A stretch of DNA of 64,000 nt. Source: Litsea cubeba. Taxonomy: Eukaryota > Streptophyta > Magnoliopsida > Laurales > Lauraceae. Both the position numbers and the translations under genes were made by a program. The stretch lies in NCBI GenBank assembly GCA_012931725.1, contig CM022955.1, forward strand, positions 15,951,423 to 16,015,422. The letters run 5' to 3'. The notes under the pieces are model-generated. The model worked only from the letters and a program-made list of their open reading frames with translations. It was not told the origin of the DNA and searched no databases. Shown one piece after another: positions 10,125 to 22,154 of the stretch. How positions within the stretch are numbered: position 1 is the stretch's first letter; the number at the start of each line of letters is the position of its first letter.

Positions 10125-12238
10125 AATGTCACTTTTTGTTTCAACCATCTTCTGAGCAAGGCCGCTAATTCCTTTCACTCAAAAAAACTTACTATTGGTG
10201 CGCATATCAGTGATATAAGTCGAAAGCTGACTATCAAGTCTCACCCGATCTAAGTTCAAAAAATCATTTGGATATAATTGAGAGAGCTGGATCAATTTTT
10301 CCTTATCGAAAGCAGAGAATGAGTCACTTGGATCCAAGCATGCCACACAAAGAAGCAACTCGGTATTCACCACATTAAAGCGGCGGTTGAGCTCTTGAAG
10401 TTGCAAATCAATAGTAGCATAGAATATGTCGACTCGAAAATGATGGAGATTTGTCAATTCAGCTTTACGTCGTGATTGCTTTCGTCCAACAAACATATCA
10501 TTCATATTGGGAATGATGATTTCATATTTATCACAAAATGAATGAACTTCAAATAGGAGAGAATCCCACCCATCGTCTCTCATCATCTGCAGTCGTTGCT
10601 TCGACACTCTCACTAGTTCCATGGCAGTGATAATATTTTGATCTTTTCACTACAATAACTTTGATAATTCATTGGTGATCCCTAATATATCTCTCATCAA
10701 ATGCAATTTAAATGCAAAATCAAAATCATCCAATACACTCAATAAGTTAGTAGCAGAGCCCTTGTGTTCACTCGTATTATCATCTGAGATAATTTCAAGC
10801 ACATCAACCACTGAGGAGAACATGAGTAGAAGGGTTAATCAATGTATCATGATGCGAGCCCCAACATGTATCTCCCAGCTTCTTGAGGCTAGTCTTCTTA
10901 TTCAAACCCCGTCCACTTTCAAGTTCGTCCGATTCGAGAGCATCAACGACTTTAGCAGCCTGTATATTTTGGAGCATGTCGTGACGTTTGCAAGAGCCTC
11001 CAACAACATTCAACACCATAGAAACCGACTCGAAGAAAGCGTCGATTAAATTGTTATCTCTTGCAACAGCAACAAGTGTCAACTGAAGCTGATGTGCAAA
11101 ACAATGAACATAGAATGCGGTGGGGTTCTCATTCTGAATGAGCCTTTGCAATCCATTAAGCTCACCCTTCATATTAGCAGCCCCATCATAACCTTGCCCA
11201 CGCAAACTTGACATGCTCAATCCATGCCTGGAAAATATCACTTGGATGGCCAGCTTAAGTGATTGAGCTTTAGTGTCTGCAACATGTTCTATGGCTAAAA
11301 ATCACTCAATCACACATCCCCGCTCATCCACATAGCGTATAACAACTGCCATTTGCTCTTGATAGAGATATCCCTAGATTCATCCACCAAAAGAGAAAAT
11401 GGTGCATCTCCAAGCTCGGAAATGATAGCTTGAGTGGTTTCAATGGCAGCCGCATTCACAATGTCTTTTTGATTCTTAAGGGAGGTCAATTTTAGATTCT
11501 CAGGAGCATTTCCAATACAACTCTTTTAATAGCTTCATTTTGATTGGCAAGTACTTGCAAAAGCTCAAGGAAGTTACCCATATTGTTTGAATCTTCAGAT
11601 TCATCATGATCACGAAAAGGCAATCCTTGGCGCAGAAGAAATCCAACAGAAGCAAGTGTTGCCTTCAAACGGATTCGATAATCTGTTCGAGCTTGACTTG
11701 ATTGCTTGACAATAATCGTCTCAATGTGTTGCTCTTGATTCAATAAGTTCTAACACCTCTCATATGCTTGGTTATGAACACTATTCGGTCCTCCCACATG
11801 ATTTTTAATTCTTTCTTTTTTCCTCCAGCTTTTAAATCCTTGAGTTATAAAAGCATCATAACGCATGTCCTCCCCAAAAAGATAACAACACATGCAGAAT
11901 GCTGTATCTTTTTCTATGTTGTACTCCAACCAACTGTCGTAATCCTTAAACCAAAAAGGATTAAATCGCCTCTTATCTTGTCCACACCCCGTATAAGGAA
12001 ACTTATGGTCACGAGGCTGACAAGGGCCCTTTTGTAAATATGCTCTTCGGACTTGGTCCCTATCCATAGGATGATAGCTTGAGATTGGATTCCGTAACCC
12101 AGGATCTGCGGGAAGATTAGTCAAGTTAACCTCTACACGCCCTTTCTTCGAGGATGATGGCATTTCATCATTCTTATCATTCTTTGGTGTCGGAGACGGT
12201 GGATTGGTACTTGATTGTTTTTTATAATATTTTTCCAT
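10120..12238 (-). pseudogene. hAT-type transposase (TTF zinc finger / DUF4371 / ZMYM1-like), broken
   Basis: Read on the minus strand, the pieces are collinear with the plant 'TTF-type zinc finger with hAT dimerisation' family. The start at 12238 reads MEKYYKKQ. The TTF finger (YHPMDRDQVRRAYLQKGPCQPRDH, then FCMCCYLFGED) lies at 12130-11800. DUF4371 follows (QARTDYRIRLKATL, NFLELLQVLANQNE), then the catalytic core with VDESRDIS near 11390, SSLRGQGYDGAANMKGELNG near 11190 and CFAHQLQLTLVAVA. The C-terminal part NLHHFRVDIFYATIDLQLQELNRRFN is near 10450. Lesions include an in-frame TAG at 11750, a frameshift near 11510, several between 10650 and 11490, and a TGA at 10179. A usually conserved Arg in the GDTRWG motif is Cys here. 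The frame continues past 10179 (VKGISGLAQKMVETKSDIA) and is cut at 10119 by the retrotransposon LTR, so the dimerisation domain is split off. Confidence 0.85.
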
Positions 12239-12240
12239 AT

Positions 12241-13902
12241 CTGATTCAAAGATAAGGTCTATTACATCAAAATCCTCGCCAACCACCAATAATCACCATT
12301 TATAACATAGGTTAAAGACATGATTTTAAACAATTTCTTCTTTTTATAAGGAATCATACTACTAACACCTAATTTGTAAATAAACTTCTAAGCGACAAGA
12401 CCCAAATCGCGAATCCTCAAGAAATTATAAACAATTTGACAAGCAAACTTCTAATTAAGCGACAACACCTGTACTTATGGCATTGTCGTTCTATGTATCA
12501 ACTAGCATGACAAAACCAGGCCTAAAGAAGCATGCTTGAGACTAGATAGATAGGTGCTATCCAAAGATCTCTGCGAACAAAATAAAAATGGTGATGATGT
12601 ATGTGTGATAATAGGAAATGGAATAGTTTTTCCCTTTCCCATGTGAGTTGTGACAACTATAGTAAGAGAATTGTGAAGAAGCAAATCTTTTATCTTCAGA
12701 TGAACCAGAATTCAACATAAGTATAATTTGCTAATGCTTGAATGTCTTAATTTCCTATGCTGCAGAGATAAATTGTTATTGTTAAAAGAACCAAACGATG
12801 AAATGAAAAATAAATGCTACAGAATCAAACTCAAACAAATAATATTTTGCACCTATGCCATTTCCCAACCAGCTTCTAAGTTGCTAGGTGTAAATTTGTG
12901 TTTGTTTAGTGATTGTTTAATGTGAGATAGATTATGCTTCACTCAAATCATGTGGGTGGATGCATTGGAATTGACGCGCCACATGGATGAGAAAAGAGAA
13001 ACATTACTAAAGAATCCCATGGCAGATAAAGAATTCAACTCTGCATACAAGTATAAAATATGGCCTACACTAAGAATTGAGACTCACAGTCACTGCATAG
13101 AACATAATGCTGCTCCCAGATGCACCATGAAAACCCAATAAGCAATGTCATACAAAGAGAGACAAACACATAAGATATTATACAAAAAAATTAAACATGT
13201 TCGCTAGTACACGAGGAAATTGAAAAATGAGTGCAAGCTTTATAGCATGTATTAGGTGCATCCAACTGTGACATGTCTGGACCAAAAAATTCAGGTCAGC
13301 GCACTGATCAGCTGGACATGTATGTATGAGAAATTGATTGTACACGAACAAATTGCTGAGTGAAACCAGATGCTTTTTTGGGCTAAGGTGTGTTCACAGT
13401 GGGTCTACATGCAATGAATGAGACAATCAGACAAATCTTGGCATCTTGCAATAAGTGCTTTAATAGTATATTGTGTTGCAAACATTCCATTGAGATTGTT
13501 GCAGGATTCATATGAAATCATGCTTTAATAGAACATCAATATAACTGTTGAGAAACATTTCATCCATAGGCCTAGAAATACTGCAAGAGTGCAAGAACTC
13601 TGTTCTGCTACTCCTTGCAATCGTTCAGCTATAAAACTGAGAACATCACATGCACCTCATTTACCCAAATAAAATAAATTCAAATCAAATAAAAAATAAA
13701 ATGTATTATTTTCAATCACCATTTTCTCAATTTTAATAGAGCACCAGAGGGCACTGAAATCATCACTTCAAAAGAAAAAAGAAAACTAAAACATAAACCC
13801 TAATGTGCAAAGGAGGCAGAGAGGAAGGGAAAGAAGAGAGGAAACTGCAAGCCAGAGAGGGAGAGGGAGAGAGAAGCTACAGAGAGAGGGAGAGAGAGTT
13901 AC
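12241..13902 (-). other. Probable 5'-UTR intron of the hAT gene
   Basis: On the minus strand a donor CGGTTCAG|GTAACT occurs at 13903/13902, and an acceptor TTTGAATCAG|ATATGG at 12241, two bases before the transposase ATG. Members of this family commonly have an intron just before the coding region. The intervening 1.66 kb holds no supported gene. The stretch around 13800-13905 is a (CT)-rich tract just inside the donor. Confidence 0.5.
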
Positions 13903-14088
13903 CTGAACCGTTGAAGCCTCAAAGAAGAAGAACCGAAGAGCCGAAGAGGGAAGGAGATCAACAGAGCCAAAGAGGATTTTGGGATTTTTTTTTCGTTCTC
14001 CCCTTTTGACCTGGGGCGAGTACTTTATTGATCTGGGACATGGGCCAAGGCCCAATATTATTTTAAGAGGAGTTTGGAAATTGACCTG

Positions 14089-14112
14089 GGGCAGTACTTC
14101 GGTCCGCCTCTG
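14089..14112 (-). repeat. hAT terminal inverted repeat (5' end)
   Basis: The minus strand starts CAGAGGCGGACCGAAGTACT, of the CAGRGGCGGA type seen at plant hAT ends. It abuts the 2-kb inverted repeat exactly at 14113. The matching end is not in the window. Confidence 0.6.
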
Positions 14113-16176
14113 GTGGTCTGTAAATCCACCTTCACAAGTAGAAAAGAAAATTAACTTTTTTCTAACTTTCATTGCACATGTGTTAAAAAAATGACATGAT
14201 TTAGATTTGAATGCCGTGAAAGGCGATTTTCATTTGAATGCCGTGAAAGGCGATATTTTTGCCACGAAAAGCGATTTTTTGCTTTGAAAGGCTATTTACA
14301 ATTCTTATCAAAAGAAAAGACAAGAGTTGTGATTTTTTTTTTTTTGTCTCTTTAAAAATATAAAATACAATGAAATGGAAGAAAGGGAAATCTAATTTCT
14401 CAAGAAATTGCGAGGACTCGTTCAGATTGACGGTTGCAAGTCATGTTTGGACTTCGCCATCACCCTTCAGATGATAACAGAAGATGCCTTTGATTCTCTT
14501 GGCTCCGCTTGAACCTCAGATTTTTAGAGAATAAGGACCAAAAGAATGTCCTATATGCTATATCCAATAAGAATCTAAGTAGATGAGCTGAAAAGCCACG
14601 TTTAAGCCATGGAGATAGAAGGAAAGGCCTTGGGGGTGGGCTCCCAAGGGACTTTGGTCACCTTGTAGTGGTGGTCGCTGGAGAACTTCTTCAACGGAGG
14701 AAAGGTCGTCGTTGGAGCGTCGTAGTAACTTTGCTGAATTTTTTCCGTTGTTTTTTTCGTGTCTGGAATGGTGGAAATGTCCTCCTTTTTTAGACTTTTG
14801 GTGGCCATTAGGGGAGCTTATTGGCTTTCAATGCATTAATTGCATTATGCATTAATTCTCCATGATGGGAGGAATTACAAGTTTTTAATTTGTATTTTTG
14901 TTACTCCTTTTTCTTGGGTTTTGATTGGCCGTCGGAGAATCATGGGCTTTTAATTGCATTTAAGCTCCACGATGGGAGGAGTTAAATGGCTTTAATGCCA
15001 CGATTGTGCTTGACTTGTAACTTCCATTTCTTGGCTTCTGATTGGGCCATCCAAATTAATGAGTAATTGACCACATTAATTTGTCATAAAATGGGTCATT
15101 AATTGCATTAAGTGGCCGCCAAAACATCTGAAGAGGCTTCGTCGGAAGCATTTGGCGGCCACTTAATGCAGTTAAGGACCCATTTTATGACAAGTTAATG
15201 TGGTCATTTACTCATTATTTTGGATGGCCCAATCAGAAGCCAAGAAGCGGGAGTTACAAGTCAAGTGCAATCATTACATTAAACCGTGTAACTCCTCCCA
15301 TCATGGAGCTTAAAGGCAATTAAAAGCCCATTATTCTCCAACAGCCAATCAAAATCCAAGAAAAAGGAGTTACAAAAAACATAAATATAAAAACTTGTAA
15401 CTCCTCCCATCATGGAGCATTAATACAATTAGTGCATTTAAAGCCCATAAACTCCCCTCGTTGCCACCAAAAGCCTATAAAAGGAGGGCATTTCCACCAT
15501 TTCAAAGATCTAGAAAAATCGGGGAAAAAATCAAAAGATCGAAGAAAAATAAAAAAAGTCGGAAAAACTCTGCAAAGTTGCTACAACGACCTCTCCTCCG
15601 TTAAAGAAGCTCCGCAACAACCACCACTACAAGGTGACCAAAGTCCCTTCGGGGGGCCACCCCCCAAGGTCATCTCCTTCTGTCTCGATGGCTTAGATGT
15701 GGTTTTTCAGCCCGTCTACTTAGGTATTTTTTTATATATAGGACCTCTTCCTGGTCTTTATCCTCTAAAAATCTGAGGTTCAAGCCGAGCCAAGGGAATC
15801 AAAATCATCCTCTGTTCTCATCTGAAGAATGACGGCGAAGTCCAAACATGACTTGCGACCGTCAATCTGAACGAGTCCCCATAATCTCTTAAAAAGTTAG
15901 ATCTCATTTTTTTACTTTTCATTGTATTTTGTATTTTTTAAATAGATATAAAAAATCACAACTCTTATCTTTTCTTTTGATAAAAATTGTAAATCACATT
16001 TCACGGCAAAAATATTGCCTTTCATGGAAAAAATCACCTTTCACGGCAAACAAATGAAAAATCGCCTTCCACTACATTCAAAATAAATCATGTCGCTTTT
16101 CTTAACACATGTGCAATGAAAGTTTAGAAAAAAGTTAATTTTCTTCTCTACTTGTGAAGGTGGATCTACGGACCAC
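14113..16176. repeat. 2-kb inverted repeat (foldback structure)
   Basis: The two halves are reverse complements with moderate divergence. GTGGTC at 14113 pairs with GACCAC at 16171-16176. The stretch around 14440 (tgacggttgcaagtcatg) pairs with 15850 (catgacttgcgaccgtca). The Pro-rich open frames at 14602-14808 (minus) and 15432-15776 (plus) are arm copies of one another. The centre lies at about 15124-15150, where AGTGGCCGCCAAA pairs with TTTGGCGGCCACT around a loop of about 25 bp. Arms are about 1.03 kb. No transposase is present and no target duplication is visible, because the left edge carries the hAT insertion. Confidence 0.88.
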
Positions 16177-16671
16177 TACTTGTCAATTCCAAGTAGAGTA
16201 GAAAATTTGGCATACTCGTACACAAAAGGTTGATGTTCGCTTTCTCTCTAGTCACGAAAGGGTTGGGCCCTACGGACTCTCACGTCCGCTGACCCCGGTA
16301 GTCCCGCGAGCGAATAAGTGAGCCGATCACACATATTCCAATCCAATTCTCATTCTTAGTTGAGTAAACCCTTTCGATTCCTTAAAATTGGATTTCTCAC
16401 TAGGTGTTCCGCAGAGTCCCCGCGGAGATGCACACAAATGATGTCCGTGACAATCAAGTAATTAGTAATTCAAAATCTCTAGCCAATTACATAATTCATA
16501 CCATCAAATCCATGTTTGGCCCAACATTTTGAAAATTTAAAGTATAGAGAACATAGCTTGACAAACTCCTTTGTCGAAATCTCACTAAGAATACCTATCC
16601 CATAGACTGATACTTTTCGAGGCATAATGGTTTCAAGATTCTTGTTCATCATTGTACCCCGAGGGGACATT
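16177..16671. other. No gene seen; probable 3' internal end of an LTR element
   Basis: Non-coding as far as I can see. It ends in a purine-rich stretch (GAGGGGACATT, 16659-16670) directly before a TG-starting sequence with promoter features, which is the layout of a polypurine tract before a 3' LTR read on the plus strand. Confidence 0.4.
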
Positions 16672-17700
16672 TGTTGACATATAAAAATTGCGATGATAAA
16701 GTCAAAGGCAAGAACAACTAGCTAACTACTAATCATCAACAAGTCAAAGGTCAAAATATAGTCAAACTTTGAAGGACAAAGTATGAGTCAAAGCTCATGT
16801 CAGGGTGAAAACACGGCCAAGAAGGTCTCCTCAAAGTTCCAAGACAAATGGAGGTCAAAGGCTACCCGAAAATGTCCAAATATAGCTATTGGCTTCAAAT
16901 CGCCGAATGAGCAAAAGCACAATCAAATACTGGGACTGTCGACCATATAATGCAATCAGACACCCGGATAGCCAATAGAGCAAACCGAACCACTGAAAAG
17001 CAATTCAAGCATTTCCAAGCATTTTCCGCCAGCTTGACCGTCAATCAGTATAATTGGCCATTCGATGAAAAGTGGCTTTTTGCGCCCATTTCAAAACCAA
17101 ACCTCCTTTAACCGCTACAACCACTTCTGAAGGTTATAAATAGAACCCTTGCGCAACATTTGAGGCACCAAATGCAACCAATTCACATAACTGCACATTC
17201 AGACTTCACTGACACCCAAAAACTCTACAAAAGTCTCTAAAACCTTTAACTTTCAAGGGAAGACTCTGCCCAAAACCTCTCACAACCTCTTCAAGCACCA
17301 ACTATAAAGTACTTAACCACTCAAAATACAAACGGAGGGTTCAACCTAGTACCTTAACCATGCTGAGCCCATAAAACAATCAAGATTCTAAGTTCTTTAG
17401 GACTTTCTTGTCTTTTTCACTTAAGGAGTTTTGGATGTTCTTGGCTCCATTGTACACACCATCTGGCTTACCATACACCGGTCCCAAAATGGCAAAACCT
17501 TGGACACACTGTTGACACAAAAAACCAACAACTCCGGGATTCTCATTTTGCACACCCAAGAAAGACAAGTGATAGTCTCCAAAGAACCTCCTCAATTTTT
17601 TTAAATCCTAAAAGGGGATAAGGTGTTTTAAACTTTTTCTTTGGGCAATTTTGTCTTTTAACTACTTTTGCCCCTCCTCACTTTTTGCTACAATAAGTAA
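16672..17700 (+). repeat. LTR-like sequence, right border undefined
   Basis: It begins TGTTGACATATA after a polypurine-like tract and carries a good TATA box (TATAAATAG, 17135-17143) followed by an A/C-rich leader. No second copy is in the window, so it may be a solo or truncated LTR. The lineage is not recognised. The sequence from about 17700 to 18131 is T-rich and anonymous. Confidence 0.4.
17135..17143 (+). promoter_or_regulatory. TATA box in the LTR-like sequence
   Basis: TATAAATAG sits about 465 bp into the LTR-like sequence, in a C/A-rich context typical of plant core promoters. There is no supported gene downstream. Confidence 0.4.
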
Positions 17701-18131
17701 TAAAATTATAAGAGGACTTGGGGCAAAGTTATCTTTTTTTATTTCTTCAAAAGCCAGATATTGACTCTCTTTATACAGCAAGTTTATTTCCTCCTTTTTC
17801 TCCTTTTTTCTTTTTTGCCTTATTTCTCGTAGTTTCCAAATAGAAGTACCTACTACCTAATCTTTTTTTATTGTGCACATCATTGCCTAGTGTCTCCTCC
17901 ATTCTTCAACACTTAACACTTTTTAACCAAAAAAGAAATACTTAACTCTTTTGCATTGGTTCTCAAATACACCTATACAAGTAATTCAAAAAACCCATCT
18001 TGCATTCTGTTCCTTTTTTTCTTCTTTTTTGCTTGAGTTCATTGGATGCCTCTTTAATGAGTATCTTTAAATGCATATGCTGATTTATGTTAATGTCTTT
18101 TGTATTCTTGTTAAATATAGTTACTTTTTAT

Positions 18132-18433
18132 TGTGATCTAGGGTCTACGAGAAGAGATCAAGCACACACAAGAAACACAAGAGATTTACGTGGTTCGGCT
18201 TTTAGCCTACGTCCACGGGGAAGATGGGAGAATTCACTATGCAATCAGAAGAGGTGTACATCATAGAGACTTAGTCTCTATTTATAATATCAGCCCCAAA
18301 ACCCTGTTACACCCAAACACTACTTCTAATCACAGTAGACCTATAACAGGCCTACTTCTAATCATAGTACAACATGGGCAATCCAGAGGCCCGGTTAACC
18401 AAGACTATTAACTTCTATTGAGCCATACAAATT
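18132..18433 (-). repeat. 3' LTR of the decayed copia element
   Basis: It matches 24621-24883 along its length, with a roughly 40-bp stretch (including tggttcggcttttagcctacgt near 18190) missing or altered in the right copy. The exact outer borders are uncertain and no clean target duplication is visible. Confidence 0.8.
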
Positions 18434-21400
18434 ATAAATCTCCACCTTAGCGAACATTGAAGCTGATCCTCATGCACAGAACACGTCTCACTGTCTCAAC
18501 TTGCCCCTTAGGGCACACACTGATCAAGTTCAAGCAGTACTTGAACTTGACTGCTGGAATAGTCTTTGTCATCATGACTGCTGGATTCTCTACCGTAGCA
18601 ATCTTAATCATTGCAATAGCACCCTCGGCGATGACATCTCGAACGAAGTGTGTCCTAACACTAATATGTTTGGTCTTTTCATGATACTTAGGATTGTGTG
18701 TCAGATTCATCACACTCTGACTGCCACAGAAAACAGTAGTCAACTTCTATTCCATTCATAGATCTCTAACCAAGCCTGTCGGCTAAATAGCTTCCTTCAC
18801 TGCCTATGTAGCCGCCATATATTCTGCTTCAGTGGTAGACAATACAGCTTTGGATTACAATGCTGCCTTCCAACTAATGACACCACTAGTAAAACTGAAG
18901 ACATAACCTGTCAATGACCTTCTTCTGTCTAAATCTCGAGCAAAATCTGAATCAACATATCCAATTACACTTCCAAAAGTGTTGTTGCTTCTGTCATACA
19001 CTATCCCAACATCAATAGTACCTCTCAAGTAACGAAGTATCCATTTCACTGCCTGCCAATGGGCCTTCCCGGGGTTATCCATGTATCTGCTAACTACACT
19101 AACCGCGTGTGAAATATCTGGCCTCGTGCAAACCATGGCACTAATATAAGGAACACGAGACATATGCTCCACCTCTTCCTCAATTTGTGGTGACAAAGCA
19201 ACAGAAATTTTGAAATGGGCTGCCAATGGAGTAATCACAGGTTTCGAACTTTGCATACCAAAGCGCTCCGGAACCTTCTCAAGGTACCCCTTTTGTGACA
19301 AAGACAATTTGCCTACTTTTCGGTCCCTTCGAATCTCCATTCCAAGAATTTTCTTCGCAGCACCTAAGTCCTTCATGTCAAATTCACCATTCAATTGAGC
19401 CTTCAACCTATTGATCTCAGACATATCCTTTGCAGCAATCAACATGTAATCAACAAATAACAGCAAATAGACATACGAGCCATTTGAGTGCTTCTTGTGA
19501 TAGAAAAAATTGTCGTATGCACTCCTGCAATAACCGTTTCCAACCATAAAGGTGTCGAAATGCTTGTACACTGCTTAGGAGACCGCTTCAGGCCATACAA
19601 TGATTTCTTCAGCAAACATACGTGGTCTTCCTTTCCATGAATTTCAAACCCCTCTGGATGAAGAATGTAAATATGTTCCTCTAGCTCGCCATGTAAAAAT
19701 GCGGTCTTGACATCAAGCTGCTCCAACTCTAAGCCCAATAAAGCAACCATAGCAATTAACACCCGAATAGAACTATGTTTCACCATAGGAGAGAACACTT
19801 CATTGAAGTCAACACCCTCTCTCTGAGTATAGCCTTTTGCAACCAGTCGTACTTTGAACCTAGCATCTTCCACCCCTAGAGTTCCTTCCTTTTTCTTGAA
19901 GACCCATTTGCAACCAACAATCGTCTGGCCTTTCAAAGGTTTCACCAGCTCCCAAGTTAGATTCTTGTGAGGAGATTCAATCTCCTCACCCATGGCTACG
20001 GCCCATCTTGCTGATTATTTGCTCGTGACGACATCCCGATATGTAACTGGCTCTGACTCAATACTCTCAGTTGTATTAAGAGCATAGGCAACAATATCTT
20101 CATACCCATATCTTTGAGATTGCTTAATCTGCGTCCTCTCTATGTCCCTAGTATAAGCATGTAATCATCTAGAACTGCAGTTTCCTCCATCTCCTCTACA
20201 TCCTGTCGAACCGGGACATCTGCCTGCACCTTATTTTGTAAGTTTTCATACGCTTCATTCTCAAGCTCCACCTGTTTACTAACACCGTCTTTATCCTCCA
20301 CCTGTTTACTAACACCATTATCATCTTCATCATCAAGACACTCCTTCGATTTCAACATAGCAGACTCATCAAAACAAAGGTCACATCTCTGCTTATAATG
20401 CATCTGGGAGATTTTCCATCTGGGCATCAAAACCTATATTCTTTCACACCATCTGCATACTCTAGAAATATGCACTCTCTTGCCCTTCGTTCAAGCTTTC
20501 CATCATTCACATGAGCATAGGCAGGACAACCAAATATCCGCAAGTGGTGTAATCAGCAGGAGATCCAGACCATACCTCTACAGGAGTTTTACATTCTATA
20601 ACTGTTTATGGAGACTGGTTAATCAAACAACAAGCTATGTTAACAGCTTCCGCCCAGAACTTCCTAGGTAACCCTGCATTAGAGAGAATGCACCGGGTCT
20701 TCTCTAGAATAATTATGTTCATCCGTTCTACAACTCCGTTTCTTGCGGTGTATTTATAATTGTGTGATGTCTCACAATCCCTTCATTTTTGTAGAACTCA
20801 TTAAAAGCACTATTACAGAATTCCAAGCCATTGTCGGTTCTCAAGCGCTTGATCTGTTTACCTGTCTGCTTCTTAATCATAGCCTTCCATTACTTGAACT
20901 GTGCAAAAGCTTCATATTTGTGCTTTAAGATATACACCAAGACTTTCCGAGAATAGTCATCAATGAAAGTCAATATTTATAAACCACCACCAAGAGACGG
21001 AACACGAGAGGGACCCCAAAGACCAAAGTGGATATAATCCAAAGTACCTTTGGTCCATGAACAGCTGTCCTAAACTTGACCCTACACTGCTTTCTGAAGA
21101 CACAATGCTCACAGAATTCTAGATTTCCTATTTTCTAACCACACAGCAAACCCTATTTAGTCAACTCATCCATACCCCTCTCACTCATATGCCCAAGTCG
21201 CATATGCCATAACTTGGTAGTTTCTGAATCTGAATATGAGGATAACACAGCTGCAGCACCTATAATTGTACTACCTTGAAGAAAGTAAAGGATATTCTAC
21301 TTCTGTCCCTTCATCACTACAAGAGCACAATTCAAGATTCTCATAACTCCACCTCGAGCTTTGTAAGTACAGCCATTGGAGTGTACCCAAGGAAATCAGA

Positions 21401-22154
21401 TTTTTCTTCAACTCTGGAACATGCCAGACATCTGACAAAGTTCTCACAATACCATCATACATCTTAATTTTGATTGAACGTATCCCAACAACCTTATAGG
21501 TTGCGTTATTTTTCATAAGCATTGTACCACCATCAATAGATTGATAATTGGTAAACCAATCTCTATAAGGACAAATATGATAGAAACACCCCAAATCAAG
21601 AATTCATTAGCTGAGCTACCAACAGTAACTGAAAGAACTTCAGCACCATCAGAATTACTCTCTGCAACATCGATTGCAACTCCAGCAACATCTCCAGAAT
21701 CAGATTTCTCCTTCCCTTTACGCTGATCTGGACAATCTTTTCTAAAGTGTCCTTCCTTGTGACATTGGAAGCACTTTAATTTTCTAGTTTTTTATTTTGA
21801 CTTAGATCGGCCTCTTCTATTCTTCCATTTCTTCTTTGTTCTGCCACGCACTACCAAACCCTCACCAGAACTATCATTATTTTCAATTGCAACATTTTTC
21901 TTCAACTCCTTAGAGTTCAAGGCTGACTCAACATCTTCCTTAGAAAGAGTTTCTTCACCATACATCATGGTATCAACAAAATCTTCATACGAGGGTGGTA
22001 GAGAGCATAGCAACATAATAGCTTGGTCCTCATCATCAATTTTAACATCTATATTTTTAAGAGCCATAATAGCTTTTGTAAAAGAATCAAGGTAAGTTGC
22101 AACAGACATACCTCCTGCATTTGTAAGGTGAACAACCGCTTCTTCAGGTACAAG
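18434..22154 (-). pseudogene. Copia pol and 3' part of gag, disrupted
   Basis: From the 5' side on the minus strand: gag (MSVATYLDSFTKAIMALKNIDVKIDDEDQA, 22109-21792); a CCHC knuckle (FQCHKEGHFRKDC, about 21776-21736); gag-pre-integrase (21594-21271); integrase fragments with NGVVERMN near 20730 and RIFGCPAYAHV near 20530; RT 19993-19571 (KARLVAKGYTQ-like segment, DVKTAFLHGELEEHIY); then, after a frameshift near 19571, RT continuing as LLLFVDYMLIAAKD, DFARDLDRRRSLTGYVF, and RNase H to 18447 (CGSQSVMNL). The RT active-site box is FVDY instead of YVDD, so one catalytic Asp is lost. Numerous stops make it non-functional. Confidence 0.88.

Larger units (their letters stand above)
10120..14112 (-). 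mobile_element. hAT transposon, 5' part (rest beyond the window)
   Basis: The transposase pseudogene is preceded on the minus strand by about 1.9 kb of non-coding DNA ending in a hAT-like terminus, CAGAGGCGGACC, at 14112. Its subterminal motif TTGACCTGGGGC occurs at 14081-14092 and again at 14006-14017. The other terminus should lie left of the Tekay-like element, outside this window. The predicted 8-bp target duplication starts at 14113 (GTGGTCTG). Confidence 0.7.

Noticed and set aside
17380..17595. 71-codon minus-strand frame with FLGVQNENPGVVGF
   Set aside because: No family recognised; lies in an LTR-like region; too short to support.
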